Part shown: piece after piece, positions 9,399 to 18,033 of the stretch | How positions within the stretch are numbered: position 1 is the first letter of the stretch | How the letters are laid out: every line of letters begins with the position of its first letter | Source: HGM13233 sp900762805 | GTDB lineage: Bacteria; Bacillota; Clostridia; Oscillospirales; Ruminococcaceae | Reading direction: 5' to 3' | DNA: 64,000 nucleotides | Assembly: GCA_937993755.1 (NCBI GenBank) | Contig: CALKMA010000002.1 | Location: 62,001 to 126,000 of the forward strand | Made by a program: the position numbers and the translations under genes | Notes under the pieces: generated by a model | The model's input: the letters and a program-made list of their open reading frames with translations, nothing else | What the model was told of the DNA's origin: nothing | Database searches by the model: none

Positions 9399-9444
9399 AT
9401 GAAAATACATTTTCATTATACAATATCCGGCAGGTGATTATCAA
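9399..9444 (-). promoter_or_regulatory. hprK operon promoter with 18-bp palindrome at the start site
   Basis: On the minus strand TTGATA (9444-9439) and TATAAT (9420-9415) are separated by 18 bp. Directly downstream, overlapping the end of the -10 element and covering the likely start site, is the inverted repeat ATGAAAATACATTTTCAT (9399-9416; 8-bp arms, 2-bp centre). The -35 element overlaps the last codons of the upstream germination gene. An operator role is inferred from position and symmetry only. Confidence 0.65.
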
Positions 9445-10508
9445 TCTCCCACGGCAAAAAAATTGCTTTTTTCAGAAAAAGTGAGGCTGACAGTACAGCC
9501 GGTCAGTGTCCGCATAGCTTCGGCCTGCCGTGCCGCCGCAGCGTTATGCTGCGCCAGCGTGCTGTAATATCCAAAGCAGTCGCAGCCCGCGTGAGCCAGC
9601 TTCTTCAAAACATACTGCGACTCCTGCTCAAAAATAGCGCGTATCTCAGCCGGTGTGCCGGTATATGGCTGAAGACGGCCTGTCATCTCGGCCCTGATGA
9701 TAGCCGATGTGCAGCTATAGCGTGTGCGGCAGCCGCTGACAACGGCCGAGAGCTCTCTCCCCTCCCGCTCAAAGGTCAGCAGCGCCTGATCTTCATGACC
9801 CAGCAGCAGCGACAGCAGTGAAAAATCACTGCCGGTAAAGTAAACCGTGCTGTCATCTGAAAAGCAGACAGCACTGACGGCCTGCAAGCCGCCGCTGTCG
9901 TTCAGCGCCAGCACCGGCACGGGGTCACTGATGCGTTCGCCGGCCACGCGCACCTGATATAGAGGCAGCTCCCAGCCTCCCAGCGCCGCCGAGGTCGGAA
10001 AGCCTTGCCCGTCAGCCAGCTCGGCGGCTGCTTCCAACAGGTCCGCCGCCTGTCCCTCGCAGAGAGCCAGCGCCATGAGCGAGGAATAGCGTGCCATATC
10101 GCCGCGGCAGAAGCTGACGATCTCGCCGCCCACCCGCTGCGCCGCCTGCTCAGACAGCAGCAGCCAGTCGCTTTGATCAAAAAACAATTCGTCCTGAAGC
10201 AGCAGCCCGTCAAGCGCCTGCTGAACACCCGTCCCCTGCCCGGTGAGCTGCGTGTAGACAGCCTGATCCTCCCGGTATTCGGCAGCAACGGCAGTAACGG
10301 TAAAGCGGCCCTCCTGCCAATCGACGCCAACGGCCTTGACGATCTTCAAATCGACGATTTCGCGGCCGGGTATGCTGCAGCCGCCAAGGGCAACAGCAAG
10401 GAGCGCTGCCGTCAATCCGGCCAGCAGACTGGCCATCAGGCCGAGCGCCGGCTGACGGCTGCTATGGGCTTTTCGGCCTGCCTTTGACTTGTGGTTGAAC
10501 TTCGGCAA
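9441..10508 (-). CDS. Spore germination lipoprotein, Ger(x)C family
   Basis: This is the C subunit of a GerA-type germinant receptor, a lipoprotein on the outer face of the spore inner membrane. A basic N-terminus and hydrophobic stretch end in the lipobox ALGGC, followed by IVDLKIVKAVGVDW, the usual GerC start. The C-terminal third contains the QYVLKKLAHAGCDCFGY stretch typical of the family. No ATG has a ribosome site near the lipobox. GGGAGG at 10518-10523 points to TTG at 10508 (spacing 9), with TTG at 10514 as alternative; the upstream ATG at 10658 would add an odd Arg-rich extension. It is the last gene of the ger operon. Confidence 0.87.
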   Translation of the reverse strand: MPKFNHKSKAGRKAHSSRQPALGLMASLLAGLTAALLAVALGGCSIPGREIVDLKIVKAVGVDWQEGRFTVTAVAAEYREDQAVYTQLTGQGTGVQQALDGLLLQDELFFDQSDWLLLSEQAAQRVGGEIVSFCRGDMARYSSLMALALCEGQAADLLEAAAELADGQGFPTSAALGGWELPLYQVRVAGERISDPVPVLALNDSGGLQAVSAVCFSDDSTVYFTGSDFSLLSLLLGHEDQALLTFEREGRELSAVVSGCRTRYSCTSAIIRAEMTGRLQPYTGTPAEIRAIFEQESQYVLKKLAHAGCDCFGYYSTLAQHNAAAARQAEAMRTLTGCTVSLTFSEKSNFFAVGD

Positions 10509-10709
10509 AATCAAAAGCCTCCCTTCCTCGGTGTGTTGAAGGCGCGTCGCGGCCGGCTGCCTTCTGTCGGCCCGGCGCGGCAGTTCGCCGTTCGCTTCCA
10601 TGGCCGCATCTTTGAGCCTTGTACGCCATCCGGCTGCGAACGGCCGGCATTTCCGCAATCAGCTCGGATTTGTCCCTCCCGCGGATGCCGGCAGCTGCAG
10701 AAACGATCA

Positions 10710-12050
10710 TTATCTATCCAGCTGCGCCGCCTCTGCGCTTCGGGGCGCACCGCCCCAAAGCAGGATCAGCAGGGCCGCCGGCGAGGCAGCCGCTGTAAAT
10801 AACCGGAAGCCGGTCAAACAGGAAAGTGCGAGCAGCAACAGCATGGCGCCTGCCGGAAGCAGTGCGCCAGATTTGGCCGCCGGAAGCCGGTAAGCGGGCG
10901 GCAGGCACTCTGCTGCGGCAAAGGCAAACAGCAGCACACGCATGGTTGCCGATATCAGCCAAGCCACCAAATACAGTACATCGAGCCGCTCCAGCAGCGG
11001 TGTATGCGTAACGGAAGCAAATTCAAAGACAGGATAGGGCACCTGCGAAAGACTGCCGCCAAGCAGCATTTCGCAAAAGACGGCAACACCGCTGCCGACA
11101 GCGGCAGATGTCAGCACAAAGAAGCGGCAGACATGGCCCACACTGCGCGTTTCGGAAACATCCTGTGCTGAATCCGATGAGCGCTTACCGGTACCGGCTT
11201 TCGGCAGGCCGCTTTGCGTCACATGGGCCGATAATACGGAAGCGGCCGCCAGCTCGCCAAAGGGAATTTGCCACAGCAGCAGTCGGGGGCTGAGGTCAGC
11301 AGCGTCGTGGCTCAGGCGGTCAAATGATAGCTGTCCGGCGGCGCTGAGGAATGACAGCCCCAGCAGCACGGCCAGCAGCCAGAGCATCAGCGAGCCGAAT
11401 CGCGCACAGCCCTCAAGGCCGGCCTGCAGGGCATAGACGGCGACGCCCAGTGTCAGCACCACCGCGATGGCCGGCAGCGCCGTTGAAGGGTAGCAGAGGC
11501 TGAGGAAATCAGCCATTTCTGCCAGTGCCGCCGCACCGCTGCCGCAAAAACAGAGAAAAAGCAGCCGGGCCGCAAGCGGCGACCGGACACCGGCAGGTAC
11601 CGTTTCACGAATATAGCCGCCGGAAAAACACCGTGTTCTTTCGCCGGTTTTCCGCGGGCGGCCGGCCGGTTCTTCCTTGCCGCAGTCAGGAAAACAGCGG
11701 GCTTTCTCTCCTGCCTTGTGCCGGCTGAAGATTGGAGCTTTACCTGAGCAGTGCAAAGATGCGCCAGCTCCCTTGTCCTTTCCGGTTCTCCGGCGGCTCA
11801 GAAGCAGGCCGCCGCTCCTTGTTTTCCTGTCCGGGTGCTTGCTATGGTCCCCTTCCCCTCCTCTTTTTCCGTCCGTCAGCGCCGGAATGAGAGACAGAGC
11901 AAGCAGCAGTCCCGCCGCTGCCGACAGCACAAGCTCCCGTGCGGTGGCGGCGGCAAGGCGCCGTGGGCTGAAGGCCAGAAATTCAAACAGCCGTGACAGC
12001 AGAAGCAGTTGAAACAGCTGGCGCGGCGCTATCTTACCGTTTCCCATCAC
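10710..12050 (-). CDS. Spore germination permease, GerAB family, with hydrophilic insertions
   Basis: The 446-residue protein is a multi-pass membrane permease of the amino acid/polyamine superfamily that forms the germinant-binding subunit of a GerA-type receptor. The family normally has about 365 residues. Here residues 60-157 form a hydrophilic, Lys/Arg/Gly/Cys-rich stretch between the second and third membrane segments, and a second polar stretch (about 282-308) interrupts a later loop. The rest follows the family: FLSLCYPSTALPAIAV, WQIPFGELAAASVL and EMLLGGSLSQVPYPVFEFASV. It overlaps the A subunit by 17 bases. The insertions could alter or abolish function, but the frame is open throughout. 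Confidence 0.82.
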   Translation of the reverse strand: MMGNGKIAPRQLFQLLLLSRLFEFLAFSPRRLAAATARELVLSAAAGLLLALSLIPALTDGKRGGEGDHSKHPDRKTRSGGLLLSRRRTGKDKGAGASLHCSGKAPIFSRHKAGEKARCFPDCGKEEPAGRPRKTGERTRCFSGGYIRETVPAGVRSPLAARLLFLCFCGSGAAALAEMADFLSLCYPSTALPAIAVVLTLGVAVYALQAGLEGCARFGSLMLWLLAVLLGLSFLSAAGQLSFDRLSHDAADLSPRLLLWQIPFGELAAASVLSAHVTQSGLPKAGTGKRSSDSAQDVSETRSVGHVCRFFVLTSAAVGSGVAVFCEMLLGGSLSQVPYPVFEFASVTHTPLLERLDVLYLVAWLISATMRVLLFAFAAAECLPPAYRLPAAKSGALLPAGAMLLLLALSCLTGFRLFTAAASPAALLILLWGGAPRSAEAAQLDR

Positions 12051-13482
12051 TGTCCTCGCTTCCCGGCAGCTGGCTCATCCGAAAGCGCCGCCGGGCCAGC
12101 ACACGCCAGCTGCGGCGCAGGATACCGTCGCGCAGCGCCGCCCCGCCGTAGGGCGTGACGGGTGAAGTATAGGGCGCGCCGTAGGCATCGACCGAGCAGA
12201 TATTGAGCAGAAGAAAGCAGAAGCCGGCCGTAATGCCGACAGCCCCGGCTAATGCCCCCAACACAATAAAGCCAAAACGAAAGACCGTCATCTGCTGATA
12301 GAGCGTCGGCAGCAGATAGGAGCAGACCGTTGTAAAGGCCGCAATCATCACAAGCGGCGCGCCGACCAGACCGGCTGTGATGGCCGTCTCGCCGACGACC
12401 AGCGCTCCGATCAGGCTGACGGCATGGCCCACCGGCCGCGGCAGGCGCAGCCCGGCCTCGCGCACGATTTCATAAACAAGATGGATGAACAGAGCCTCGG
12501 CAAACAGAGGAAGGGCCACCTGCTGCTGCGCCGTGACCAGCGATTGCAGCAGCTTTTCCGGGAGCATCTCCGGGTGAAAGCCGGCGACGGCCACATAGCT
12601 GCCCGGCAGCAGCACCGAGACAAAGAAGCACACCAGTTTAACAATGCGGATGAAGCTGGCAAAATAGGCGCGGCCGGTGTAATCGTCAAAGCTCTGAAAA
12701 CTCTCAACAAAGAGTGAGGGCAATATCAGCGCAAAGGGCGTGCCATCCACCAGCAGGCCGATGCGCCCCTCGCTGATCTTGGCGCAAAAGGTATCGGGGC
12801 GCTCGGTATGACCGACGGCACTGAACATACTGTAGCCGTCCTGCTCAAAAAACGGCTCGATGAAGCCGCTTTCCAGCACCGAGCCAATGCGGATGCTTCC
12901 GAGCCTTTTTCGCACCTCCGCCAGCAGCTGTCCCGTCACCCTGTCAGCAAGATAAACGAGCGCCACGTCGGTGCGGCTGTCCTCCCCCACGACGGCCGGC
13001 TCAAACACAAGCGACCGGCTCTTCAGGCGCCTTCGGATAAGCGTCATGTTTACCTTGATCGGCTCGGCAAAGCCCTCGCGCGAGGCGCGGACATTTTCCT
13101 CTGTATAGCTTTCACTGACGGCGCGGTAAGGGTACCCCTGCTGCGGATAGCAGAGTGCGCCATCAGCCCCCTCGGCCAGCAGCACCAGGTTGCCGGAGGT
13201 GACGGCATGGAACAGCTCGCCTTCCCCTATTGGCGTTCCGGCGAAATTCTGGCAGCGGGCGGCAAGGTGGTCCAGTAGCTTCTGCCCGCTGAAAAAACGG
13301 CGGCCGAGCCCGCTCAGCTGCTTGATGACCATGCTGTTCGCATGGTCGAGACTGATCATGCCCTCGCACCACAGAAGAGCACAGCTGATGCCGCCGAGAC
13401 GAAAGCGCGATATCTTCAGATCCGAAAGCCCGCCGCTCTCCTGCAGCAGCCGGTCGATTGATCTGTCAATGGTATTTTTCAT
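12034..13482 (-). CDS. Spore germination protein, GerA/SpoVAF family (A subunit)
   Basis: The 482-residue protein is the A subunit of a germinant receptor: a soluble N-terminal half (NMVIKQLSGLG, GNLVLLAEG, YRAVSESYTEENVRASREGFAEP) followed by a membrane half with about five segments. The diagnostic FIEPFFEQDGYSMFSAVGHTERPD and EGRIGLLVDGTPFALILPSLFVE boxes are present, and VGHAVSLIGALVVGETAI lies near the end. Its first two boxes are the ones SpoVAF and GerA share. It is the first gene of the operon and is divergent from the DUF421 gene, only 45 bp away, so both promoters must be packed into that gap. Confidence 0.92.
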   Translation of the reverse strand: MKNTIDRSIDRLLQESGGLSDLKISRFRLGGISCALLWCEGMISLDHANSMVIKQLSGLGRRFFSGQKLLDHLAARCQNFAGTPIGEGELFHAVTSGNLVLLAEGADGALCYPQQGYPYRAVSESYTEENVRASREGFAEPIKVNMTLIRRRLKSRSLVFEPAVVGEDSRTDVALVYLADRVTGQLLAEVRKRLGSIRIGSVLESGFIEPFFEQDGYSMFSAVGHTERPDTFCAKISEGRIGLLVDGTPFALILPSLFVESFQSFDDYTGRAYFASFIRIVKLVCFFVSVLLPGSYVAVAGFHPEMLPEKLLQSLVTAQQQVALPLFAEALFIHLVYEIVREAGLRLPRPVGHAVSLIGALVVGETAITAGLVGAPLVMIAAFTTVCSYLLPTLYQQMTVFRFGFIVLGALAGAVGITAGFCFLLLNICSVDAYGAPYTSPVTPYGGAALRDGILRRSWRVLARRRFRMSQLPGSEDSDGKR

Positions 13483-13527
13483 AATTCACCGCCCGTGGAA
13501 CAGAATAGATAAAAAGGAGGGAACGCC

Positions 13528-14163
13528 ATGCTTATTGTAACCCTTCGCTCGGTTATCATGTACGCTGTCATCATTTTTGCCATGCGGCTCATGGGCAAAC
13601 GGCAGCTTGGCGAGCTGCAGCCGTCGGAGCTGGTAACGACTTTTCTGATATCAAATCTTGCCTCGCTTCCCATCGAAGAAACCGACCTGTCGCTTATCAC
13701 AGGCATCCTGCCCATTGCACTCATCGCGGCGCTGGAAATTCTCATGTCGGTACTGGAGCTGAAATCAAAGGCACTTTCCAAGCTGGTGACGGGCAGCAGC
13801 AAGATTATCATTCGCGCCGGTGTTGTCGATCAGTCAGTCATGCGCGAGCTGCGCTACGGCATCACCGAGCTGCTGGAGGCGCTGCGCGGGCGCGATATCT
13901 ATGATCTGCGCGAGGTAGAGCTGGGCATTATTGAAACCAACGGCACGCTCAATACCTTTTCTTTTCAGGGGCTGACCGAGCATCGGCTGATGGTGCCCAT
14001 CGTGCTGGAAGGAAAGTTTAACCGCTCAGCGCTTACCTTTCTGGGGCGGTCGGAGCAGGAAGCGCGGGAATATCTGCGGCAGCATGGCACAGCATCCGCC
14101 GATGTGCTGGTGCTGATGGCCGACAAAAGCGGCGATTACTATCTGATACGGAGGGAACCATGA
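13528..14163 (+). CDS. DUF421 (YetF-like) membrane protein
   Basis: The 211-residue protein has about three N-terminal membrane segments and a cytoplasmic C-terminal domain. The motif YAVIIFAMRLMGKRQLGELQPSELV is the hallmark of the DUF421/YetF family, followed by IIRAGVVDQSVMRELRYG, where the soluble domain begins. In spore formers these proteins are common and some are spore-associated; Bacillus 2Duf, a homologue, stabilises spores against heat. AAAGGAGGG precedes the ATG. It overlaps the next gene by four bases. Confidence 0.88.
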   Translation: MLIVTLRSVIMYAVIIFAMRLMGKRQLGELQPSELVTTFLISNLASLPIEETDLSLITGILPIALIAALEILMSVLELKSKALSKLVTGSSKIIIRAGVVDQSVMRELRYGITELLEALRGRDIYDLREVELGIIETNGTLNTFSFQGLTEHRLMVPIVLEGKFNRSALTFLGRSEQEAREYLRQHGTASADVLVLMADKSGDYYLIRREP

Positions 14164-14522
14164 TAAAGCGCCTCGTTGCGGCACTGGCCATTCTGCTTTT
14201 GACGGCCGCCGTGCTGCTGGCCGGCGGCGCACTGCTCAACAGCCGGCTGCACGAACTGGAGGGACTGGCCGCTGACATCAGGTCAGCGGCCGGGCAGAAA
14301 GACCGACAGCGCGCTGTCGAGCGTTTTAACACCCGACTTGCCGACAGCGAGAGGCTGCTGACCGCCTTCATCAGCCGCGACCTTTTTGACGAGGCTATAA
14401 GCGCCGCGTCGGCACTGGCGGCTTACTGCAAGTCGGACAGTCTCCCTGATCTGCTGGCTGAGCTGGCGCGCACCGAAAGCCGCCTCGCCATCATGCGCCG
14501 CTCCGCCGAGCGGGCGCTTTGA
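14160..14522 (+). CDS. DUF4363 family protein
   Basis: The 120-residue protein has one N-terminal membrane segment (about 5-25) and a soluble helical remainder on the outer side. DUF4363 proteins typically sit directly behind a DUF421 gene, as here (ATGA overlap), which supports both assignments and suggests a two-subunit membrane complex. Its function is unknown. The spacing to the germination operon makes a spore-envelope role plausible but unproven. Confidence 0.75.
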   Translation: MIKRLVAALAILLLTAAVLLAGGALLNSRLHELEGLAADIRSAAGQKDRQRAVERFNTRLADSERLLTAFISRDLFDEAISAASALAAYCKSDSLPDLLAELARTESRLAIMRRSAERAL

Positions 14523-14580
14523 AAGAAAAAAATAGAAGTATGCGGACGACGTGCTGCACATAATCCTTGACGGGATCAAA

Positions 14581-14616
14581 GGCCCGCCGTCAGCTCTTAG
14601 AAGCTGACGGCGGGCC
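14581..14616. terminator. Convergent-gene hairpin, 15-bp perfect stem
   Basis: Arms 14581-14595 and 14602-14616 pair perfectly around a six-base loop. The hairpin lies between the convergent DUF4363 and nrdR genes. The U tracts are weak on both strands (TTCG on plus, TTTGATC on minus), so it may work as a bidirectional structural terminator. Confidence 0.7.
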
Positions 14617-14693
14617 TTCGCGGGTATTTCGTATTATGAAGCAGAATATTTACTTAAAAGAATCATGCCGCGCACAGCCGCCCGTGAGGCGTC

Positions 14694-15155
14694 TCAGTGA
14701 TTGGGCTGATTAAGCAGCTTTTTTACCTCGTTGACAAATTCGTCAACATCCTTGAACTCCCGGTAGACTGAGGCAAAGCGCACGTAAGCAACGTAATCAA
14801 GCTGTTTGAGTGCCTGCATGGCCAGCTCACCGATCTCGGTCGAGGATATCTCACGGTCGATGCGGCCGTTAAGCTCCTGCTCGATGCGGTCAACCTGCTC
14901 AACGATCCTTTCAAGCGGCACCGAACGCTTATAGCAGGCACGCAGCATCCCGTTGAGCAGCTTGTCACGGTCAAACTGCTCGCGCCGGTCATCTTTTTTG
15001 ACAACCAGAATGGGGAGCCGCTCGATGGTCTCATAGGTTGTAAAGCGCTTTTTGCAGTTGAGACATTCGCGCCGGCGGCGGATGGAATTATCCTCATCGG
15101 AGGGGCGGCTGTCAATGACCTTTGTGTCTTCAAATCCGCAGGATGGGCATTTCAT
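14694..15155 (-). CDS. nrdR: Transcriptional repressor NrdR
   Basis: The 153-residue protein has an N-terminal zinc ribbon (CPSC at 3-6, CLNC at 31-34) and an ATP-cone domain (VVKKDDRREQFDRDKLLNGMLRAC). NrdR senses dATP/ATP and represses ribonucleotide reductase genes by binding paired NrdR boxes. RFASVYREFKDVDEF near the end is the family signature. It begins inside the end of the M20 gene (ATGA overlap), so the two are co-translated. No NrdR box was recognised in the window. Confidence 0.97.
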   Translation of the reverse strand: MKCPSCGFEDTKVIDSRPSDEDNSIRRRRECLNCKKRFTTYETIERLPILVVKKDDRREQFDRDKLLNGMLRACYKRSVPLERIVEQVDRIEQELNGRIDREISSTEIGELAMQALKQLDYVAYVRFASVYREFKDVDEFVNEVKKLLNQPNH

Positions 15156-16339
15156 GTATTATCCTCCTTCCCGCGCTGCTCCAGATAGCGCATCGGCAAA
15201 TAGGCATAGCAGGCGGCTGCCTGCACCATGGCTTCCTCACGGAAGACAACGCGCGGATTGTGCAGCGCATAACGGCATCCGTCCGCCTCTGTTCCCATGC
15301 CGATATGGTACATAACGCCCGGTACCCGCTCGGTATAATAGGCGAAATCGTCCGATGCCTTGAGCATCAGCGAGCCTCTGCGAACGCCGTCCACCCCCAG
15401 CAGCTCGCGCGCATAACCAAGCAGCCTTTCCGTCATGGCCGGGTCGTTGTAGACGACCGGCGTTTCCGAAATCATCTCGAACTCGGCCTTGCCGCCGTAG
15501 GTGCCGGCAACGCCCTCGGCGATCGAGGCCAGCAGCTGCTTGACCCGCCGGCGGGCAACCGGGTCGAAGGCTCGGATGGTGCCGGTCATCGCTGCCGTAT
15601 CGGGAATGATATTGAAGGTATCGCCGGCGTTAAAGGTGCCGAATGTGATAACAACGGGATAGAGTGCATTGATAAGGCGGCTCGTGATGGTCTGTGCTTC
15701 CAGCAGAATCTTGGCCCCTATCATGATGGGGTCTACCCCTCGCTCCGGCATACTGCCATGAGCCGCGCTGCCGTGGACGGTGATGCGGAAGGCGTCTGAC
15801 GATGCAAGATAGCCTCCGGCATCGACATTGAACAGCCCGGTCTTGAGGCCGATGGCCGTGTGCATACCAATAGCCGCTTCGACACGGGGATTTTCAAGCA
15901 CACCGGCCTCGATGGCCGCCTTGGCACCAAGCATGCGCTCCTCGTCCGACTGGAGCAGAAACTTGATGCGGCCTGACAGCTCCCTTTCGTGCGGCTTGAG
16001 CAGCTTTATGGCGCCGAGCATCGAAGCCGTGTGGATGTCGTGCCCGCAGGAATGGGAATTGCCGTTCTGTGAGGCAAACGGCAGCTCGCTCAGCTCGCGT
16101 GTCGGCAGGGCATCGGTATCGGCTCGGACCAACACGCAGCGGTCGCCCTGCCCCAATACGACAGTAAGGATGCCCTCGCTGATCTCATCATACTGGCAGC
16201 CGAATTCGGTCAGCTTCTGCTTGATATAGCGGTTGGTTTCCGGCAGAGCTCGGCCGGTCTCCGGGTGCCGGTGCAGATAGCGCCGCATATCGACCAGCTC
16301 CGAAAAAATCTCACCGGCATTTTTCAGAAAATCAATCAT
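15152..16339 (-). CDS. M20-family amidohydrolase / metallopeptidase
   Basis: The 395-residue protein belongs to the M20D group of amidohydrolases (hippurate hydrolase, N-acyl-amino acid amidohydrolase, indole-acetyl conjugate hydrolase type). Metal ligands are visible in SHSCGHDIHTASML and in the QSDEERMLGAKAAIE stretch, and HRHPETG lies near residue 20. The lid/dimerisation domain occupies the middle. The start at 16339 is preceded by AGGAGG; the longer open frame to 16468 is AT-rich and has no ribosome site. Substrate cannot be told from sequence. It is the first gene of a pair with nrdR. Confidence 0.88.
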   Translation of the reverse strand: MIDFLKNAGEIFSELVDMRRYLHRHPETGRALPETNRYIKQKLTEFGCQYDEISEGILTVVLGQGDRCVLVRADTDALPTRELSELPFASQNGNSHSCGHDIHTASMLGAIKLLKPHERELSGRIKFLLQSDEERMLGAKAAIEAGVLENPRVEAAIGMHTAIGLKTGLFNVDAGGYLASSDAFRITVHGSAAHGSMPERGVDPIMIGAKILLEAQTITSRLINALYPVVITFGTFNAGDTFNIIPDTAAMTGTIRAFDPVARRRVKQLLASIAEGVAGTYGGKAEFEMISETPVVYNDPAMTERLLGYARELLGVDGVRRGSLMLKASDDFAYYTERVPGVMYHIGMGTEADGCRYALHNPRVVFREEAMVQAAACYAYLPMRYLEQRGKEDNT

Positions 16340-16540
16340 AGCCGTCGATCCTCCTGTTTCTAAACTGATATTTGCTTTTCTTAACCTGATTTCACCTGAT
16401 GAAGCTCGGCAAATTCGATAAAATGCATTCAAATCAGTATCTGATCCACTTTTTTGATGAGCATCCAAAATGCTTTATTTATCACATGATATTACGATAT
16501 TGCTTTATCTGCTGCCAAACGATGACGCCAGCGGCCAGCC

Positions 16541-17191
16541 TTAATTATCAGCTGCTTCTTTAACCAAATTGAATACCTTCATAAATTCTGCATGAGTCCT
16601 TGTAATGATCGAATAGGTATGTGAACCCATTTGGATTATAACGCCATCTTTTGCTTCTTGAACGGATGTGATCTGATCGAAAGTCTTATCAAAACTATCT
16701 TTTGTTGATGTGAATATTACTCTTTTCGTTGTAATGTATAGGATCCCATGATATGTCGTTCTTTGTGTCTCTCTTATGGCTTTGCCGCCGCTTCCGCCGG
16801 TTCGGTAAGAGAGTCCTTTTGCAATTCTGATACTGACACCACTGCTTTTTCCTGTATATCCGGTGATAACGGTTTGATCTTGAAAAGTATATGCCTTATC
16901 CATATAACAGCATATTTCATCAGGTGCCAAGTTCAGGCTTGTGCCTTGTATATCTGGAAGCTTTCCTTCATGGATAGCAGCTATACCTTCGCGCCCCATT
17001 AATGAATTGCTATTTGATATTGAACGGCCGGTTAACACTTTGATTATATCAACGATCCAACCGATCCCAAATAAACCTCCTGTAAATAAATATAATATCC
17101 CCATTTTGATATTTCCGGCCATGAGCTTATGAACGCCGAAAAGTCCGCCAAATAAAACGATCAAGAACTCTTTTATTTTTTTTTTGCTCAT
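16541..17191 (-). CDS. TM2-domain protein with C-terminal PH-like domain
   Basis: The protein (216 residues from the chosen start) begins with a TM2 domain: a Lys-rich start, a first membrane segment ending in GGLFGVHKL, and a second with TGGLFGIGWIVDIIK. The second half contains a beta-rich stretch (GILYITTKRVIFTST-x-FDKTFDQITSV) resembling bacterial PH/GRAM-type domains. No catalytic residues are apparent; a membrane-anchored binding protein is likely. The gene is clearly AT-richer than its neighbours, suggesting transfer. MSKKK at 17191 is preferred because the in-frame Met at 17209 lacks a ribosome site, whereas GAGGG precedes 17191. Confidence 0.7.
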   Translation of the reverse strand: MSKKKIKEFLIVLFGGLFGVHKLMAGNIKMGILYLFTGGLFGIGWIVDIIKVLTGRSISNSNSLMGREGIAAIHEGKLPDIQGTSLNLAPDEICCYMDKAYTFQDQTVITGYTGKSSGVSIRIAKGLSYRTGGSGGKAIRETQRTTYHGILYITTKRVIFTSTKDSFDKTFDQITSVQEAKDGVIIQMGSHTYSIITRTHAEFMKVFNLVKEAADN

Positions 17192-17243
17192 TCTGCCAAT
17201 ATCCCTCATAAATTGTAATCAGATAAACAATTTGCACAATGAT

Positions 17244-17272
17244 ATTTTATATGAACCGATGAGAAAAGTCAA
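17244..17272 (-). promoter_or_regulatory. Promoter of the TM2-domain gene
   Basis: Minus strand: TTGACT (17272-17267), 17-bp spacer, TAAAAT (17249-17244). It is back to back with the trmB promoter nine bases away. Confidence 0.7.
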
Positions 17273-17280
17273 ACAAACCT

Positions 17281-17308
17281 ATGACAATCCAGAAAAATGT
17301 GGTATAAT
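17281..17308 (+). promoter_or_regulatory. trmB promoter
   Basis: ATGACA (17281-17286), 16-bp spacer and TATAAT (17303-17308). The expected start leaves a short leader holding the GAGAGG ribosome site. Confidence 0.7.
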
Positions 17309-17334
17309 GGGGAAACCAACGTTGAGAGGTGCCT

Positions 17335-18033
17335 ATGAGGATCAGACATAAGCCATACGCCTATCCGGAGCTATGCTCGTGGCCGCATTTTATAAAGGAC
17401 CCGCCCGCTCTGCGCGGCCAATGGCACGCACTGTTCGGCAACGATGCGCCCATCGTTCTTGAGCTCGGCTGCGGCAAGGGTGCGTTCGCGTCGCAGTATG
17501 CCGCCGCGCATCCCGACCGAAACCTGATAGCCGTCGATATCAAAAATGAAATTCTGGTGCTGGCCAAGCGCAAGCTGGAGGCACAGATAGCGGCCGGCCA
17601 TATCCTTCCCGGTCAGGTCTACATCATGGCACAGGACATCATGCGCATCTCATTGATGCTGGCGCCGGAGGACCGCATTGCTGCCATCTATATCAATTTC
17701 TGCAATCCATGGCCCAAAACGCCGCACAAGAAGCGCCGCCTCACCCACCCCAAGCAGCTGATGCAATACCGCAGCTTTCTGAATGACGGCGGTGAGATCC
17801 GCTTCAAGACAGATGACGACGAGCTGTTTGAGGAATCGCTTGAATACTTCCGTCAATGCGGCTTTGACCTTGCAGCGGCCTCGCGCGATATCCATGCCGA
17901 CGGCCTGCCGGACGGTTATCTGATGACCGAGCATGAGGAGCAGTTTCTTGAGATGGGGCGCACGATCAAGTACGCCGTCGCCAGAAAGCAGCCGGACACC
18001 GTATCGCCTTCCCGGACAGCTGACTGCCGATAA
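17335..18033 (+). CDS. trmB: tRNA (guanine-N7-)-methyltransferase
   Basis: TrmB methylates guanosine 46 in the variable loop of tRNAs with S-adenosylmethionine. The 232-residue protein has the SAM-binding LELGCGKGAF and the family boxes YINFCNPWPKTPHKKRRLTHP and IRFKTDDDELFEESL. The start is set at ATG 17335, five bases after GAGAGG; a GTG two codons earlier lies on the ribosome site itself. It has its own promoter and is followed by a strong terminator. Confidence 0.96.
   Translation: MRIRHKPYAYPELCSWPHFIKDPPALRGQWHALFGNDAPIVLELGCGKGAFASQYAAAHPDRNLIAVDIKNEILVLAKRKLEAQIAAGHILPGQVYIMAQDIMRISLMLAPEDRIAAIYINFCNPWPKTPHKKRRLTHPKQLMQYRSFLNDGGEIRFKTDDDELFEESLEYFRQCGFDLAAASRDIHADGLPDGYLMTEHEEQFLEMGRTIKYAVARKQPDTVSPSRTADCR

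Noticed and set aside
10509..10658. N-terminal extension of the GerC lipoprotein from ATG 10658
   Set aside because: The extension is Arg-rich and lies before the basic start and lipobox of the signal peptide; GGGAGG placed before TTG 10508 gives a normal signal peptide.
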